Under the pieces are notes generated by a model that was given only the letters and a program-made list of their open reading frames with translations, did not search any database and was not told the DNA's origin. Below, piece after piece: positions 1 through 9,805 of a stretch of DNA of 64,000 bases. A program made the translations under genes and the position numbers. Each line of letters starts with the position of its first letter. Position 1 is the stretch's first letter. The stretch lies in the NCBI GenBank assembly GCA_963575745.1, contig CAUYUJ010000704.1, positions 17,501-81,500 on the forward strand, given 5' to 3'. The DNA is from Prorocentrum cordatum. Lineage: Eukaryota; Sar; Dinophyceae; Prorocentrales; Prorocentraceae.

Positions 1-300
1 AGGTGGTACCCCGTGCTGTGCTGTGCATCTGGGATCTGCTGGTGGTTGTCATCGCTGTCCTGCTTGTCTACGGGCTGCTGGAGGCAATCCTCGCTGTTCT
101 CCTCTTCAAGGAAGTGGTCGAGGTCTGCCATGTCCATGGTGCTCCGTCCTGCTGGTGGGGGACGGGCACCCCTCTGCATCCCGTCTGGCGCAGGGCTGGG
201 GCCTAACCCCTCGCCACGCTGGGGTCCTCTGCGGCCTACCCCCTCGCCGCGCAGGGGTCCATGGTGGCCTGTCCCCTCTCCGCACAGGGGCCTGCTGGAG
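1..300 (-). repeat. Short G/E/R-rich run and third 65-residue repeat at the window edge
   Basis: The frame continuous with the RT reads PLRGEGVG and PQRGEGLG units, then GMQRGARPPPAGRSTMD, followed by an acidic His/Gln-rich segment. This repeats the linker unit at 5,944-6,349. The frame is still open at base 1. Confidence 0.75.
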
Positions 301-539
301 GGTTTATGCCGCTCCTCCGCCCTTCCCGCCTCCAGGGGCCGCTCTGGCTGCGGTACCCTGGGTCCCTTGGGCCTCTCAAGCTCGGGCGCTGGCGTTGCCG
401 TGCGCAGCTCGGCGGGGCTGCTGGAGGCCCTGGCCTCTGGGTTCCTCCTCGGCTGTCTGGCTGGAGCCCTGCTTGGCACTCGCGCTGCTGCTTGCGGTCG
501 CGGGCTGCGGCTCCTCACCGCTGGCTCCGTCACGCCCAG

Positions 540-800
540 GAAATGCTCAGCCATTGCTCTGCGCCGCTCTGCCTCCTTCGGGTCCTGCTGCTGGATCTGC
601 CTGCGCGCCTCTCCGCTGTTGAGCCATGCCAGGCGGCAGATCTCCTCCGCCGCTCGGCGCTGGCTGCGCTGGCGGCTCGGCCCTGACACGTTGCTGAACA
701 GCCTCTGGTAGACGCCAGTCTGCAGCGCCCTCAGCACATGGGGCACGCACGCGGCCTGCCACGATGGCCAGCCCTGCTCGCCCTCTTTCTGGATCCAGCA
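540..800 (-). other. CVP module, copy 3
   Basis: Reads CWIQKEGEQGWPSWQAACVP then HVLRALQ, and later EEICRLAWLNSGEARRQ. The first Trp to CVP distance is a few residues shorter than in copies 1 and 2, but the order W, W, CVP, C, W, RR is the same. Confidence 0.68.
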
Positions 801-1264
801 GCCTGCCAGCGACTGCATGCGCTGCTCAAGCCTGTTTCTCTCGAGCCACGCCACCTCCTGCTCGGGGTCCTGGTCAGCTTCTCCTTTGTTGTCTCGAAGC
901 CTTGGGTGGAGCAGGCCGGCCTCATCGGCTTCGCTCGCGAACTTCATCAGGTTGGGCCCCACTGGCTTGGTCAGCGTCACTGCCACCTGCACGGCCGTCT
1001 GCATCAGGCTGTTGGCGTCGTGCCTCTGATCAGGTCCTGCCGTGGTCTCCATCTCCTGGTTACTCGGCTCGCCCTCCAGCTCTGGGGCTTCACTGTCTGG
1101 GGTCGAGTCATCATCGTCCAGGTTCTCTGGTGACCACTCTCGGCTGGCCTCTGCTGTTCTCGGCAGCGGCCTGCGCTCGCTGCTGGGGATGCTGTGCGCT
1201 AGGATGTTGTTCCTTCTGTTCTGGAAGGCGTCCATGTGCACTCTTGCTGCCTGCTGCCTTGTAC

Positions 1265-1520
1265 CGTGCGGGAGGGTAAGCATCCTGGTCATGAGCCTCC
1301 GTCGCGTGCGGTGCGTGTTGCGCCAGACTTCTTCGCAGAAGTCCTTGATCTGCTGAAGCTCCTGCGCGGTGACGGCCCTGGTCTGCTCTTGCGTGTCCGT
1401 TCTGCCACCCACATTGGTGATGGCCAAGAGGTGCGGTACGCAATGCTCCATCCAGTCGTCCATGTCGTCCCAGACCTCTTGGTCGACCATGTTCATCCAC
1501 TGCTCCGCGTAGCCCTCCAT
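1265..1520 (-). other. CVP module, copy 2 (downstream of RNase H)
   Basis: Reads QWMNMV, then WDDMDDWMEHCVPHLLAI, then DFCEEVWRNTHRTRRR. It aligns residue for residue with copy 1 at both Trp, both Cys, the CVP tripeptide, the later Trp and the Arg cluster. Confidence 0.72.
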
Positions 1521-2319
1521 GTGGTCCACGAGCCTCCAGCTGGCTTGGACGACAGAGTGCGGATGGTTGGGTGGCTGCTGTGGAGCTGGCTGCGGGTCCC
1601 CTGCCTCTGAGCTGCCCCCGTCCAGGTCGATCGCCTCGTGGTTACTCAGGCCGAGCTTGAAATCACCAGGCAAGGTGATCTCGTTGAGACCCTCATCAGC
1701 TGGGTCTGCTGCTGGCTTAGCTCCTCTTGGCAGCTTGCCCCTCTGCATGTCCGCCAAGACCCGCCGCCCTGCTGCTGTTGGGGGCTGACATGGCCTGGCC
1801 AGCTTCCTTGCCACTCCTGCCACGATCCTGCTCTTGTGGTCTCCAAGGTAGCTGGTGCCGCCACATTTCTCGCACCAGAGCCAGCCATGGGAGAACTGCG
1901 TCTTGTGGGAGACGTACACCACCTGCGTGCCGATCTGCAGCGCCTTGAAGTCGAGCCTGACGTTGCCGTGCTGGTCCTGGTGGCCGCCGTACTTCCCGAG
2001 GCATTCTCCCGTCTCTGCCAGCCAGTCTCTGATGCTTTGTCCTGTGGCTGGGCCACTGCGACACGTTGCACACCACCATCGCGGATGTAGCTTGCGCAAG
2101 TCGTGTCCCAGCTGGGCTGCCCTGTCCCTCGCCGTCTGCGGCTTTCGGCGCTTGGCCTTGGGACGCTGAGGGGCCTTGTTGGGGTCCTCCACCGTCACCG
2201 CCATGTTGATGGCTAGCAGCCGGTTTTGCACCGCCGTGGTGATCTGGTCCCTGATCTGCTGCTGCGCGATGATGGCTGGATCCAGTGCTCCATGCTCCGC
2301 TCCCCAGCCTGCGCACTTG

Positions 2320-2795
2320 TCTGCCATCTCGTTTCCTATGACCCGCCAGGTGGGACCATTCCACCTCTCCAGCTCGGCTGGGTGCTCGATCAGGTGGCTT
2401 GGGATGTGGTGGCCCATGATGGTGTCCGTGCTGTTCTGCAGCTGGTGCTTCGTCTGGAGCCAGAGGTCGTAGTTCGTGCTCCTGTAGTCCAGGTCCTCAG
2501 GATCCTGGATCTGCTTGAGTGCGTCCAGGGCGTACTTGCAATCGCTGACTATGTTGAGCCCCCTGGCTGTCGCCGCCGTGGTGTACCCGATGGCTTTGCT
2601 CATGGCGGTGAGCTCTGCCCGTGGCACCGTGTGCGGCGCCCTGATCGTGACGTACCAGGCGGCCACTTCCTGCGGGCGTCCTTGCTCGTCGAACCTGAAA
2701 GCCACCACTGCCCAGCCGCAGCGTCTGAGGCGGGGGTCCTGGGCCGTTGCCCCTGCACCACCTGAGCCGTCCGTGAAAACATAGTCTGCACGGAC
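2320..2795 (-). other. RNase H domain
   Basis: Type I RNase H signature in order: YVFTDGSGG (first Asp, codon 2,769-2,771), RAELTAMSKAIGY (Glu, about 2,614), IVSDCKYALDAL (second Asp, about 2,542) and the final GNEMADKCA block (Asp, about 2,325). All four acidic positions are intact. It would remove the RNA strand during element replication. Confidence 0.88.
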
Positions 2796-3019
2796 CTTGT
2801 GCCCTGACTGGGCTGCCGCCTGAGCCTCTTCGCTGGTGCAGAAGATCTGCGCCGCCTTCGCCGCGTCCTCGTCTGGGTCGACCTTGGCTGCCCAGGCCGC
2901 TGGCGGGATGCCACGGAGCCAGAAGTGCAGGTCTTGCCGCTGGTCCAGCGCGTCCTTCGCCTTCTTCGCCAGGTCGGTGTCATTGCTGTGCCCTATCTCT
3001 GCGTTGGCGGGGCATGCGT

Positions 3020-3080
3020 AGTAGCGGTGTTCCTCTGTCTCTATCGCCTCGCCGCATCTCGCGCAGGTGTCGTCGCCTTC
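3020..3080 (-). other. CCHC zinc knuckle between RT and RNase H
   Basis: The translation reads DDTCARCGEAIETEEH then RYYAC, which fits C-x2-C-x8-H-x4-C. A knuckle at this place is common in LINE ORF2 proteins and is presumed to bind nucleic acid. Confidence 0.8.
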
Positions 3081-3849
3081 TTGGTTGAGGTTGGCCGCCC
3101 TGCGACGCTCCCTGGTCCAGGTGCCCGCCGCCGCTATGGTCTCCAGCATGGCTGCCTCTGCATGCTGTCCTTTGCGCCTCCTCCTCCTCAGGTGGCGCTG
3201 CAGCTGATAGAGGTCGCCTCCAGCCTGAAGTCCTTCTCCACCGCGATGGCCAGCTGCTTGCTGCCAGAGCTGCTGCTGCGCGCTCTGCTGGACTTCATGC
3301 AGGAGCGCGCCGAAGTGAAGAATGTCATCTGGCTTGTAGGCCCACTCGTCACCTGCTGGGCTGGTCCAGCTGTCCAGGCGTCGCGGTATCCAGCCTAACC
3401 CAAGCAGCTGCGCGATGACCCCTGCCATAGGCCCCTTGACCTGCTGCCATCTGCGGTTGGGTTCCAAGGCGTCCAGCTTGGCGTAGAGCAGGAGCCAGCC
3501 TCTCTGGTACCTCTTGAGCTCCGTCGGGTGGTCGACTATGGTGAGCCAGAACTGCTTGATCTGGTCGCCGATGGCTCGGGTTACTGCCTCTTGCATTCCC
3601 CCCTGGATCAGGAGGATGGTGGACGTGCAGCGTCCAGCCTTGTGTCCGCCTGTGAGGAGCGCTGCCTCCGTAGCCCTGACCGACTTCGCCTCCGTGGGCG
3701 TGATGCCGTGCGCTGGTAAGTCCCAGGCCTGCTGGCAGTAAGCCCCTGCTGAGTAGACCTTTGCCGCGCCTCTGGCGTCCGTCTTCGCTAGGTCCTTGAG
3801 CTTGGCCACCCTCTGCTTGGCCTTGGCCTGGCGCGCGGCATGGGTGGGT

Positions 3850-4640
3850 CGCCGCAGCTGCTTGCCGAGGCTGGTGTCCACGCCGAGGTCGCGCACTACA
3901 CCTGGTTGCTTGTTGGGGGTGCCCAGGCTGTCCAGGATGCTGGCGACTTCAGCCTGGAAGTCCTTGCCCGAGGCCACCACTGCCTTCTTAACGGAGATGG
4001 GTATCGAGAGCTGCTTGAATCCATCGTGCACCAGCGCTGCCACGTACTTGATCTGGTCAATGACCTGCCGCCGCGCACCCTCTACCTGCAGGGCCAGGTC
4101 GCCCAGGTACTGCTGCATGACGACGAAGATGTGGTGCCTGTGCGCTGCATCCAGGATGCCATACAAGAGCGGTCTGGTGAGGTCGACCGCTTGGCCGCAG
4201 CCAGCTACCATGCTGTTGGCAGGCTCGAAGATGTCCGAGAAGAGGCTGTGGGCCATGATGGCCCTGGGCGCAAGGTACATCTGCACGGCCATTGCCAGCG
4301 GCAGCAACTGGTACTGGAGGGCGCTGGCCTTCTCGATCAGCTGGTCGAGGCCTATGTTGTCGTAGAAGTTTGCCGCGTCGTAGAAGACTCCTGCTGCATG
4401 AAAGCCCATCTCCGTGGCGGCTTCTGCCCTCATCAGTCTGTGCATTGCCACTCGTAGCGCTGAGGAGCCAGCTACTGCCGTGTCCCAGAAGCCCGCTGTT
4501 GTCTTGCTCTAGGTGGCTACTATGGGCCTCCTGGCTGCGCTCCAGATGCGGTACGGCATGGGCATGAGGCCGATGGGGCGCTCACCGCCGATTCCTGGCT
4601 TCTTGCCCAGCAGCAGCTCCAGCACCAAGTAGAATTGCCA
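3850..4640 (-). other. Reverse transcriptase domain with altered catalytic box
   Basis: Motif 2 is PIGLMPMPYRIW (about 4,560). Motif A is FYDAANFYDNI (about 4,375-4,345). Motif B is the GCGQAVDLTRP block (about 4,205-4,170). Motif C reads YLGDLALQ, with codon GGC at 4,101-4,103 where a catalytic Asp is expected (YxDD family). TAG 4,509-4,511 lies between motif 2 and motif A. Family membership is clear; activity of this copy is unlikely. Confidence 0.85.
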
Positions 4641-5479
4641 CGGCCACGCTGCCCGTTGCTCACAGCTGGTCAGGCACTGCACGAAGTCTTCCAGCCCCTG
4701 GGCGCCCATGGCCTTGAGCTCTGGAGCCCTCCACCAGTCCGCTCCTTGGCCAGCATTGCGCTTCAGGTGCTGGATGATGGAGCTCATGATGTCCTTGCTG
4801 ATGGGCTCGCATTCTCTTGGGCCAAGGCAGCCTGCCTCAGCTTGGCCAGCGCCTCTTGGATCCTCTCGGCCTTCTGCGCATCTCGTGTCCACCTGCGTTG
4901 CCATGCCTCTTTGCGCAAGTCCACCAGCTGCTGCGGGTGGTTGATGACCTGGCCCTCGTGCTCAAGGATGTCCTCCAGGTGGCTGCGCTCCGCTGCCTTG
5001 GTGTAGGCGTGGGCCATCTTCGCACTGCCTGCCGTGGCGTCGTGCACCCAGTGGATGTACGCCTTCTTCACCGCCTTTGTGAGTAGCTTGGCCATGCTCT
5101 TTACCTCCTCTGCTACCCTGCTGATCGTCCCTGGGTCCACGAGGGCGCCCTCTGCTATCGCGTGCAGGTCTGTGAGGAGGGCCTGCTGCTGGTCCTTGGC
5201 TGCACCTTCTTCGTTCAGCCTGCCTGGGTCAGGCTGGTTGAGCTGCTGTGCGAGCTGCCGTCTTGTGTTGATCTGCTGCTGCGTCTGGTGGCCGCTGTGG
5301 GTGCGGACCTGCAGCTCTCGGCGGCTACTCGGGCCACTGCCTGCTCCTGGAGCATCATGTAGTTGTCTTCGAGCTGCTCCTTCTGGTGCTCGTTCGCCAA
5401 TAACTTCTCGCATAAACCTCCGCAGGTTAGCAAGCTCCCTCCAATGCATCATTTCCAATTCGTGCCTCCTCGTCGGCTC

Positions 5480-5715
5480 CTCTCGCGTAAGACCTTGGAG
5501 AAAGCCTCGACGTCGTGGTTCTGCATGCCTCCATGCTCGCTCGCAGAGGTCCCTGATGATGTGGCTGAGGCCGGCCTGCTGGTACCTGCGCCTGAGCAGT
5601 CTCACCATGCCATTGTTGCCTCCGCCACCCAAGATGGTCTCCAGGAACGGCACACAGATCTGCATCCAGTTGCTGTTGTCCGTGGGGAGCTGCACCAGGT
5701 TGTCCATCCAGATGG
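5480..5715 (-). other. CVP module, copy 1 (between endonuclease and RT)
   Basis: Key residues are WMDN, then 14 positions after the first W a second W in NWMQICVPFLE, and about 35-40 residues later DLCERAWRHAEPRRR. The same spacing of W, W, CVP, C, W and RR is found twice more downstream of the RNase H (1,265-1,520 and 540-800). I know of no named domain with this signature. Confidence 0.7.
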
Positions 5716-5943
5716 CCGCCCAGTACTCCAAGTCATCTCTCATGGCCACGTAGTCTTCCCGCTCCCGCTGGTGCTGGTCCTCATTCCAGAGGTCTGGTGG
5801 GGGCAGGCCCATATCACGTGGCTCCTCTGCCTCTGGGCCTGGCGGCGCTTGGTTCTGACTCCCCAGGTGATCGGTACCCTCTGCCTCCAGAGTGCCAGCT
5901 GGCTGAGGAGGTGAGCAGTGCGTGTCACCTGGGGCAGTATTAT

Positions 5944-6349
5944 CAGATCCAGCTGCATGACAACGAACGGTCTGGCCGTAGTCGATGCTGTCCTGCTGCC
6001 TCTCGATGGGCTGGTGGTGCCCGTCGCAGTCCTCCTGATCTGCGGTCTCCTGGCGATGCTCCAAGCAGTCCTCCTCCTCCTCGAAGGGGTCGTGGTCTTG
6101 GACGTCCATGGTGCTGCGTCCTGCTGGTGGGGGAAAGGCAGATCCAGCTGCGCGACGGCGAACGGCCTGGCCGAACTCGAGGCTGTCCTGCTGCCACTCG
6201 ATGTGCTGGTGGTACCCGTCGCTGTTCTCCTGGTCCGCAATCTCCCGGCGGTACTCCAAGTAGTCCTCCTCGTCCTCGAAGGGGTCGTGATCTTGGATGT
6301 CCATGGTGTTGCGTCCTGCTGGTGGGGGAATGGCACCCCTCTGCATCCC
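5944..6349 (-). repeat. Two tandem 65-residue (195-bp) coding repeats in the retroelement linker
   Basis: Each unit reads roughly PPPAGR-x-TMD-[IV]-QDHDPFE-[DE]-EED, then RxExADQE, then a His/Gln-rich stretch ending QQDS. The DNA motif ccatggtg.tgcgtcctgc recurs at 6,301 and 6,106, exactly 195 bp apart. A third, more diverged unit is at 1-179 of the window in the frame open from the RT. Confidence 0.85.
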
Positions 6350-7619
6350 TTCTGTGCAGCTGTCTGCGCTGCTGTGGGTTGGTCCCACGTCGAGGTCTGG
6401 GACGCGCCCCGTGGCGTCGCACTTGGGGGACGGGAACCCCTGACACATCTCAGGGCAGGGGCCAGCTGCCTTTCCATGGTCAGCTGCGCTCGCCTGTGTG
6501 GGGGATGGGTACCCCGAGGAGAGTGAGGTGGGGCCTACCTCTTTCTCTAGGCCAGGCCGCCTCGCCCTCATCTCTTGGAAGGCTGTGCCCGTCTCGGAGG
6601 TCCAGGACGCGTCCTTTGGCGGCGATGCTGGGCTGAGACAGGGTCGCTCTGGGCTCTCTTGGGCTGGCCCCTCTGTGAGCTCCTGAACCTCGGCCTGAGG
6701 AGGGGAGACCTCCTCAAGTGCTGGCTGATTCGCGATGTCCTTGGTGCTACTGCCGCCGCCTCCATCTGCGCCTCCACTGCCTGCGTGCCGCTGCTGCAGC
6801 TCGGGGGGGCCCTCGCCCCGCTCGGTGGGGGCGCGATCCACCGAGCTTCCTCCCGAGCTCTTCGATGGGCTCATGGCTGGTGCGGGAACTCCGTCTTCGT
6901 GGCCTACCAGGCTGTCAGACATGACGGGGCCAAGCTCAGGCGCCGACGGGCCCTGTCCACCTCCTGAGTCCTCATCGGGAAGTGCCTGGGTCTTGCCCTG
7001 TCGACTTGCTGCTGCCTCCTGCGCTCGGGCATCATGGTGCGAGAGCTGCCGCGCCAAGGAGGAGATCTCCGCCCACCACGCGTGGATCTTCCTCTCGACC
7101 CCTGCCCATGGCGTAGAGGTGACGGTGTCCTTGATGCTCGCGCTCTCGTAGCTCGGGGGCCGGCTGTGCCCGAGATGTCGTCCACGCTCTTCCTCTGGGA
7201 TGCCGATGCTCTCGCACAGGCTGAGCTCGAGGGTGCTTGCGAAGCGGTCGTACTGTTGCCCCAGGTCCAGCATGTCCCGCTCCATCATCTTGCCGACGAC
7301 TGTGTGCTGCAAGTGCTGGGGAAACTCGTCGTAGGCGCGCGCGCTGACCCGCTCGGAGGTGGCCTGCCACAGCACGTCAGGGATGACGTGCTGGACCTCC
7401 TTGTCGTAGTACACCTGCGGCACTGGCTTCATGTCGTTCTCGTCCAGGTCGCATCCTGCCTCTGCCAACGCTTGCTGACGTCGGCGCATGGCCTCCTGGC
7501 CTCCGCGCGCCGCTCGTCTGCAAGCGGCTCTGGACTTCGGCATTCTCTCGACTGTGACTGGCGGCTTCATGGCTGCTGGCCTGCGAAGTACCCTGCCCTT
7601 GAGCATGAGAGGCCGCCCC

Positions 7620-8310
7620 TTCAGCTTCAAGCGGATGCCGATGTGCGGCTTCCACGGCGCGGTCCTGATCAGCTCCAGCTGGTCGAAATACGGCGCCGGG
7701 CCCTGCGAGATCAGCGCGAAGTCGATGCACCTGGCATCACCTACTGCTGGGAAACATGTGGGGGCGCCATCCTCCGCCGCTGCTGCCTGAGCATTCAGCG
7801 CCCTGGGCCAAATGCTGTTGTTGAGCTCCGACGGCGTCATGTTGAAATCCCCAAGCGCTGCCCAGGGCCCTCCCCAGACGGCCATCTTCTCCCGCAGGTC
7901 GCAGAGGATGTCGACGTTCCGCTCTCCAAAGCCCGTCCCACACTCAAGGTAGACGAAAGCCACTGCGAAACGAACCTTGTGCAAGTTGGAGATCACCACC
8001 GTGACGTCACTGCCGTCCTCGTGCAGGTAGTGCTCATCAAAACCCGCGATCCTGTCCTGGATGTCCAAAGATCCTCGCGTGATGGCACACGTGCCTCCTC
8101 GAGTGCCTTCCCCTTCTCCTGGCCGTGCCTAGGTCCAGTAGCTGTGCATGCCATCCCTCCTGGGCGCCGCTCTTGCCTTGCTTATCTGCGCAGGCTGGCG
8201 GAGGTGGTGCTCCGCGATGCCAATGATGTCCCTGTCCTTGGTGTCGTTGATCTCCATGAGGTAGCCCTGTGCCTGGAGGCCCCAGGTCGTGACGTTGAAG
8301 AAGTCGATGT
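7620..8310 (-). other. AP-endonuclease-like domain (interrupted by TAG 8,129)
   Basis: Conserved blocks in order are N in FFNVTTWG, E in GIAEHHL, the VYLECGTGF block, GDFNMTP (catalytic Asp and Asn), CIDFALIS (Asp) and PHIGI (catalytic His). In LINEs this domain nicks target DNA to prime reverse transcription. All expected catalytic positions are present apart from the nonsense codon between the second and third blocks. Confidence 0.82.
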
Positions 8311-8351
8311 GGTGCGGGCGGCGAGCCTTCTTCGTGCTCGCCTTGGGGCGG

Positions 8352-9629
8352 CTACCCTGCTGAGTGGTCACCTTGCCCTTCTGCATCGACGACTGTCTCG
8401 GCGCGCCTAGCCAGCGAGACCTTCTCTCGCGCCTCCTGGATGTGGGCCTCCACTCTAGCTCGGCGTTCTTCTGCTTTGTCATGTTCTGCTGCGCCTGCTT
8501 CTGGTTGGGCAGCTGCTGCGGCGCCGGTGGGCGCAGCCGCGGCGGCTGTCCCTGCTGCCTCAGTGCAAGTGGAGGCACCTCGCTGAGGGGCTGGGCTGGC
8601 GGCGCAGACTCGCTTGCCTGGTGGGGCTTCTGCTGCTGCTGGGTCTTGCTCTCCGCTCTTTGACAGGCGCTTGGTGCAGGCCTGCTCGAGCTGGCGCAGC
8701 TGCTCCTGGTGCCTGGCCGTCTCTTCCTCCAATAGTCGCAGGTGCTTCGCCGTCTCCTCCTCGTGCTCCTTGACCGTCTGGGCCATGCGCTCGCCCTTGG
8801 CCTTTGCTGCTCGCCAGACCTCCTTGTCGGGCTCGGACCACTTGTGGAAGTCGTCAGGATCATGCTCGAACTGCTCCAGGAGGGCTGCCAGAGTTGGCTT
8901 CTCGGCTGCAGGTTCTGCTGGGGCCTCTTGCTTGCCGACTGTGGCCTTGAGCTTGTCGAACTCATCTTCGGCTGCAATGGAGGCTTCCATGGCTTCACGA
9001 AGCTTGCGTTCACTCTCAGCCAAGTACTGCTGGGCACTCTCAACTTGCTCCCCTGCCGATCGTACTTTCTTCTGGAGTTTGCCCAAGCGTCGAGCAGCTG
9101 CCTCCACTGCCTTGAATCCAACGACTGGTTGGTCTGCTGGTGGCTTGGCTGCGGCGAGCTCTGGCCAGAGGGCCTCGTAGTGCTGCCTGAGCGGGTCGTC
9201 CTTGCTGAGCTTGCTGTAAGCTGCTGCGGCGGCAGCCTTGAGGTCGACAGTCTTGTCGTGAGGTAGTGGCTGGCGTTGGCCTCCTTGTCCTTTCCCGCCT
9301 GCGCCACCACCTGGCTGCCAACCATCTGCCCAGCTGATCCTGGGCGAGGTTCCTCCTTGGGGCTGTGCTGCCAGCCACCCACCATCGTCTTCACGGAAGA
9401 CATGACCGTCGGGGACGAGGCAGGCGAGGTTCTTGCCGCAGATGCAGAGGTCGCCCCTGCTGGTGATATTCTTGCAGTAGCGCCATCAGCTGCACCCGTC
9501 ACACACCACGTAGCTGCTGCGAGGAGGGCGACTGCCACTGCTGCTCCTCTTCCACGGAGGAACCCTCTGGCGATTCGGGGTCCCCGACCAGGCGCTGCCC
9601 GCCCCGCGTCCGCCGCCGCCACTCCCCAT
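8352..9629 (-). pseudogene. Retroelement ORF1: Cys-rich motif plus coiled coil
   Basis: This frame opens with an ATG at 9,629 and ends at TAG 8,352-8,354. Near its start is a probable zinc-binding motif: CDGC at about 9,490-9,502, then after an in-frame TGA (9,486-9,488) WRYC, and then CICG. After a Gly/Gln-rich spacer comes a long charged helix (about 9,150-8,600) rich in E, K, R, Q, A and L with coiled-coil character, for example KLQKKVRSAGEQVESAQQYL and EEETAKHLRLLEEETARHQ. An Ala/Gln/Pro-rich tail follows. Coiled-coil RNA-binding ORF1 proteins of this kind are usual in LINEs. The TGA splits the Cys motif, so I call it broken. The start is uncertain, because the upstream sequence after the leader is open in two frames. 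Confidence 0.7.
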
Positions 9630-9733
9630 GGCTGCAGCGGTGCCGCGCGCGCGCCCGACGCCCGTCTGGGAACTGTCCTCGGTCCAGAGGTCTCCCTTCG
9701 GCCTGGAGGCTGGACAGCCCCCCAGGTCGTCAT

Positions 9734-9755
9734 CTTGAGCCAAAATGGCTACGGA
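9734..9755 (-). other. Relict dinoflagellate spliced leader (22 nt)
   Basis: Read on the minus strand, this is the complete dinoflagellate spliced leader: the degenerate first base (here T), then CCGTAGCCATT, then TTGGCTCAAG, followed at once by ATG at 9,733. A functional SL RNA gene would have the leader followed by a GT splice donor; here ATGACGACC follows. It is therefore a leader already joined to a mature mRNA and copied back into the genome. This identifies the host lineage and fixes the element's 5' end. The first three bases could also be read as part of the adjoining CTC tract. Confidence 0.93.
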
Positions 9756-9805
9756 GGAGGAGAAGAGGAGGAGGAGGAGAAGGAGGAGGAGGAGGAGCAG
9801 GACTT
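9756..9805. repeat. (GAG)n microsatellite abutting the retroelement 5' end
   Basis: Purine triplet tract immediately outside the spliced leader. It looks like the insertion target, or a tract that grew at the junction. Confidence 0.85.

Larger units (their letters stand above)
1..4830 (-). pseudogene. Retroelement ORF2, second part: RT, CCHC, RNase H and long C-terminal extension (partial)
   Basis: This frame takes over at about 4,820 (PISKDIMSSIIQHLK), carries the RT from about 4,640, has a TAG at 4,509-4,511, and then stays open to the window edge. Order: RT fingers (ERPIGLMPMPYRIW), the TAG, RT palm (FYDAANFYDNI; GCGQAVDLTRP; QYLGDLALQ), thumb, a CCHC knuckle (3,075-3,020), RNase H (2,795-2,320), Cys-pair motifs (WWCATC about 2,075; WLWCEKCGG about 1,870), CVP modules 2 and 3, and a G/E/R-rich run leading to a third 65-residue repeat at the edge. 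The RT is probably inactive, since the first Asp of the YxDD box is Gly. The extension beyond the second Cys pair, over 600 codons, is unexpected for a LINE C terminus. Confidence 0.85.
4784..8404 (-). pseudogene. Retroelement ORF2, first part: AP-type endonuclease and long acidic linker
   Basis: The frame enters endonuclease sequence at about 8,310 (DFFNVTTWG, then DIIGIAEHHL). It meets an in-frame TAG at 8,129-8,131 and continues in the same frame from 8,128 to TGA 4,784-4,786. After the TAG come a GDFNMTP block (about 7,850), CIDFALIS (about 7,720) and WKPHIGI (about 7,645), as in LINE apurinic endonucleases. A ~900-residue linker follows, rich in Pro, Glu, Gln, Asp and Ser, with two copies of a 65-residue repeat (6,349-5,950), a Trp/Cys CVP module (about 5,715-5,480) and helical sequence leading to the RT. 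The RT itself continues in another frame, with the shift near 4,800-4,820. Frame 8,404-8,352 overlaps the end of ORF1, which could be natural or a frameshift. Confidence 0.8.
1..9755 (-). mobile_element. LINE-type non-LTR retroelement with spliced leader at its 5' end (3' end outside the window)
   Basis: All recognisable coding signal in the first 9.75 kb is on the minus strand and follows the domain order of a non-LTR retroelement: Cys-rich/coiled-coil ORF1, AP-type endonuclease, reverse transcriptase, CCHC knuckle, RNase H and Cys-pair motifs. The 5' end is marked by a dinoflagellate spliced leader at 9,755-9,734, next to a GAG/CTC microsatellite that looks like the insertion site. The 3' end and any tail lie left of position 1. 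Nonsense codons at 9,486, 8,129 and 4,509, two frame changes and a missing RT catalytic Asp indicate a degenerate copy. Even so, one frame stays open from 4,508 to the window edge (about 1,500 codons), so decay looks recent. Confidence 0.9.

Noticed and set aside
7034-8410. 458-codon plus-strand frame opposite the endonuclease
   Set aside because: It is the antisense shadow of the GC-rich endonuclease/linker frame. Only the minus strand shows family motifs.
9734-9755. SL RNA gene
   Set aside because: A leader gene would have GT right after CTCAAG and an intron with an Sm-type site. Here ATG and coding sequence follow.
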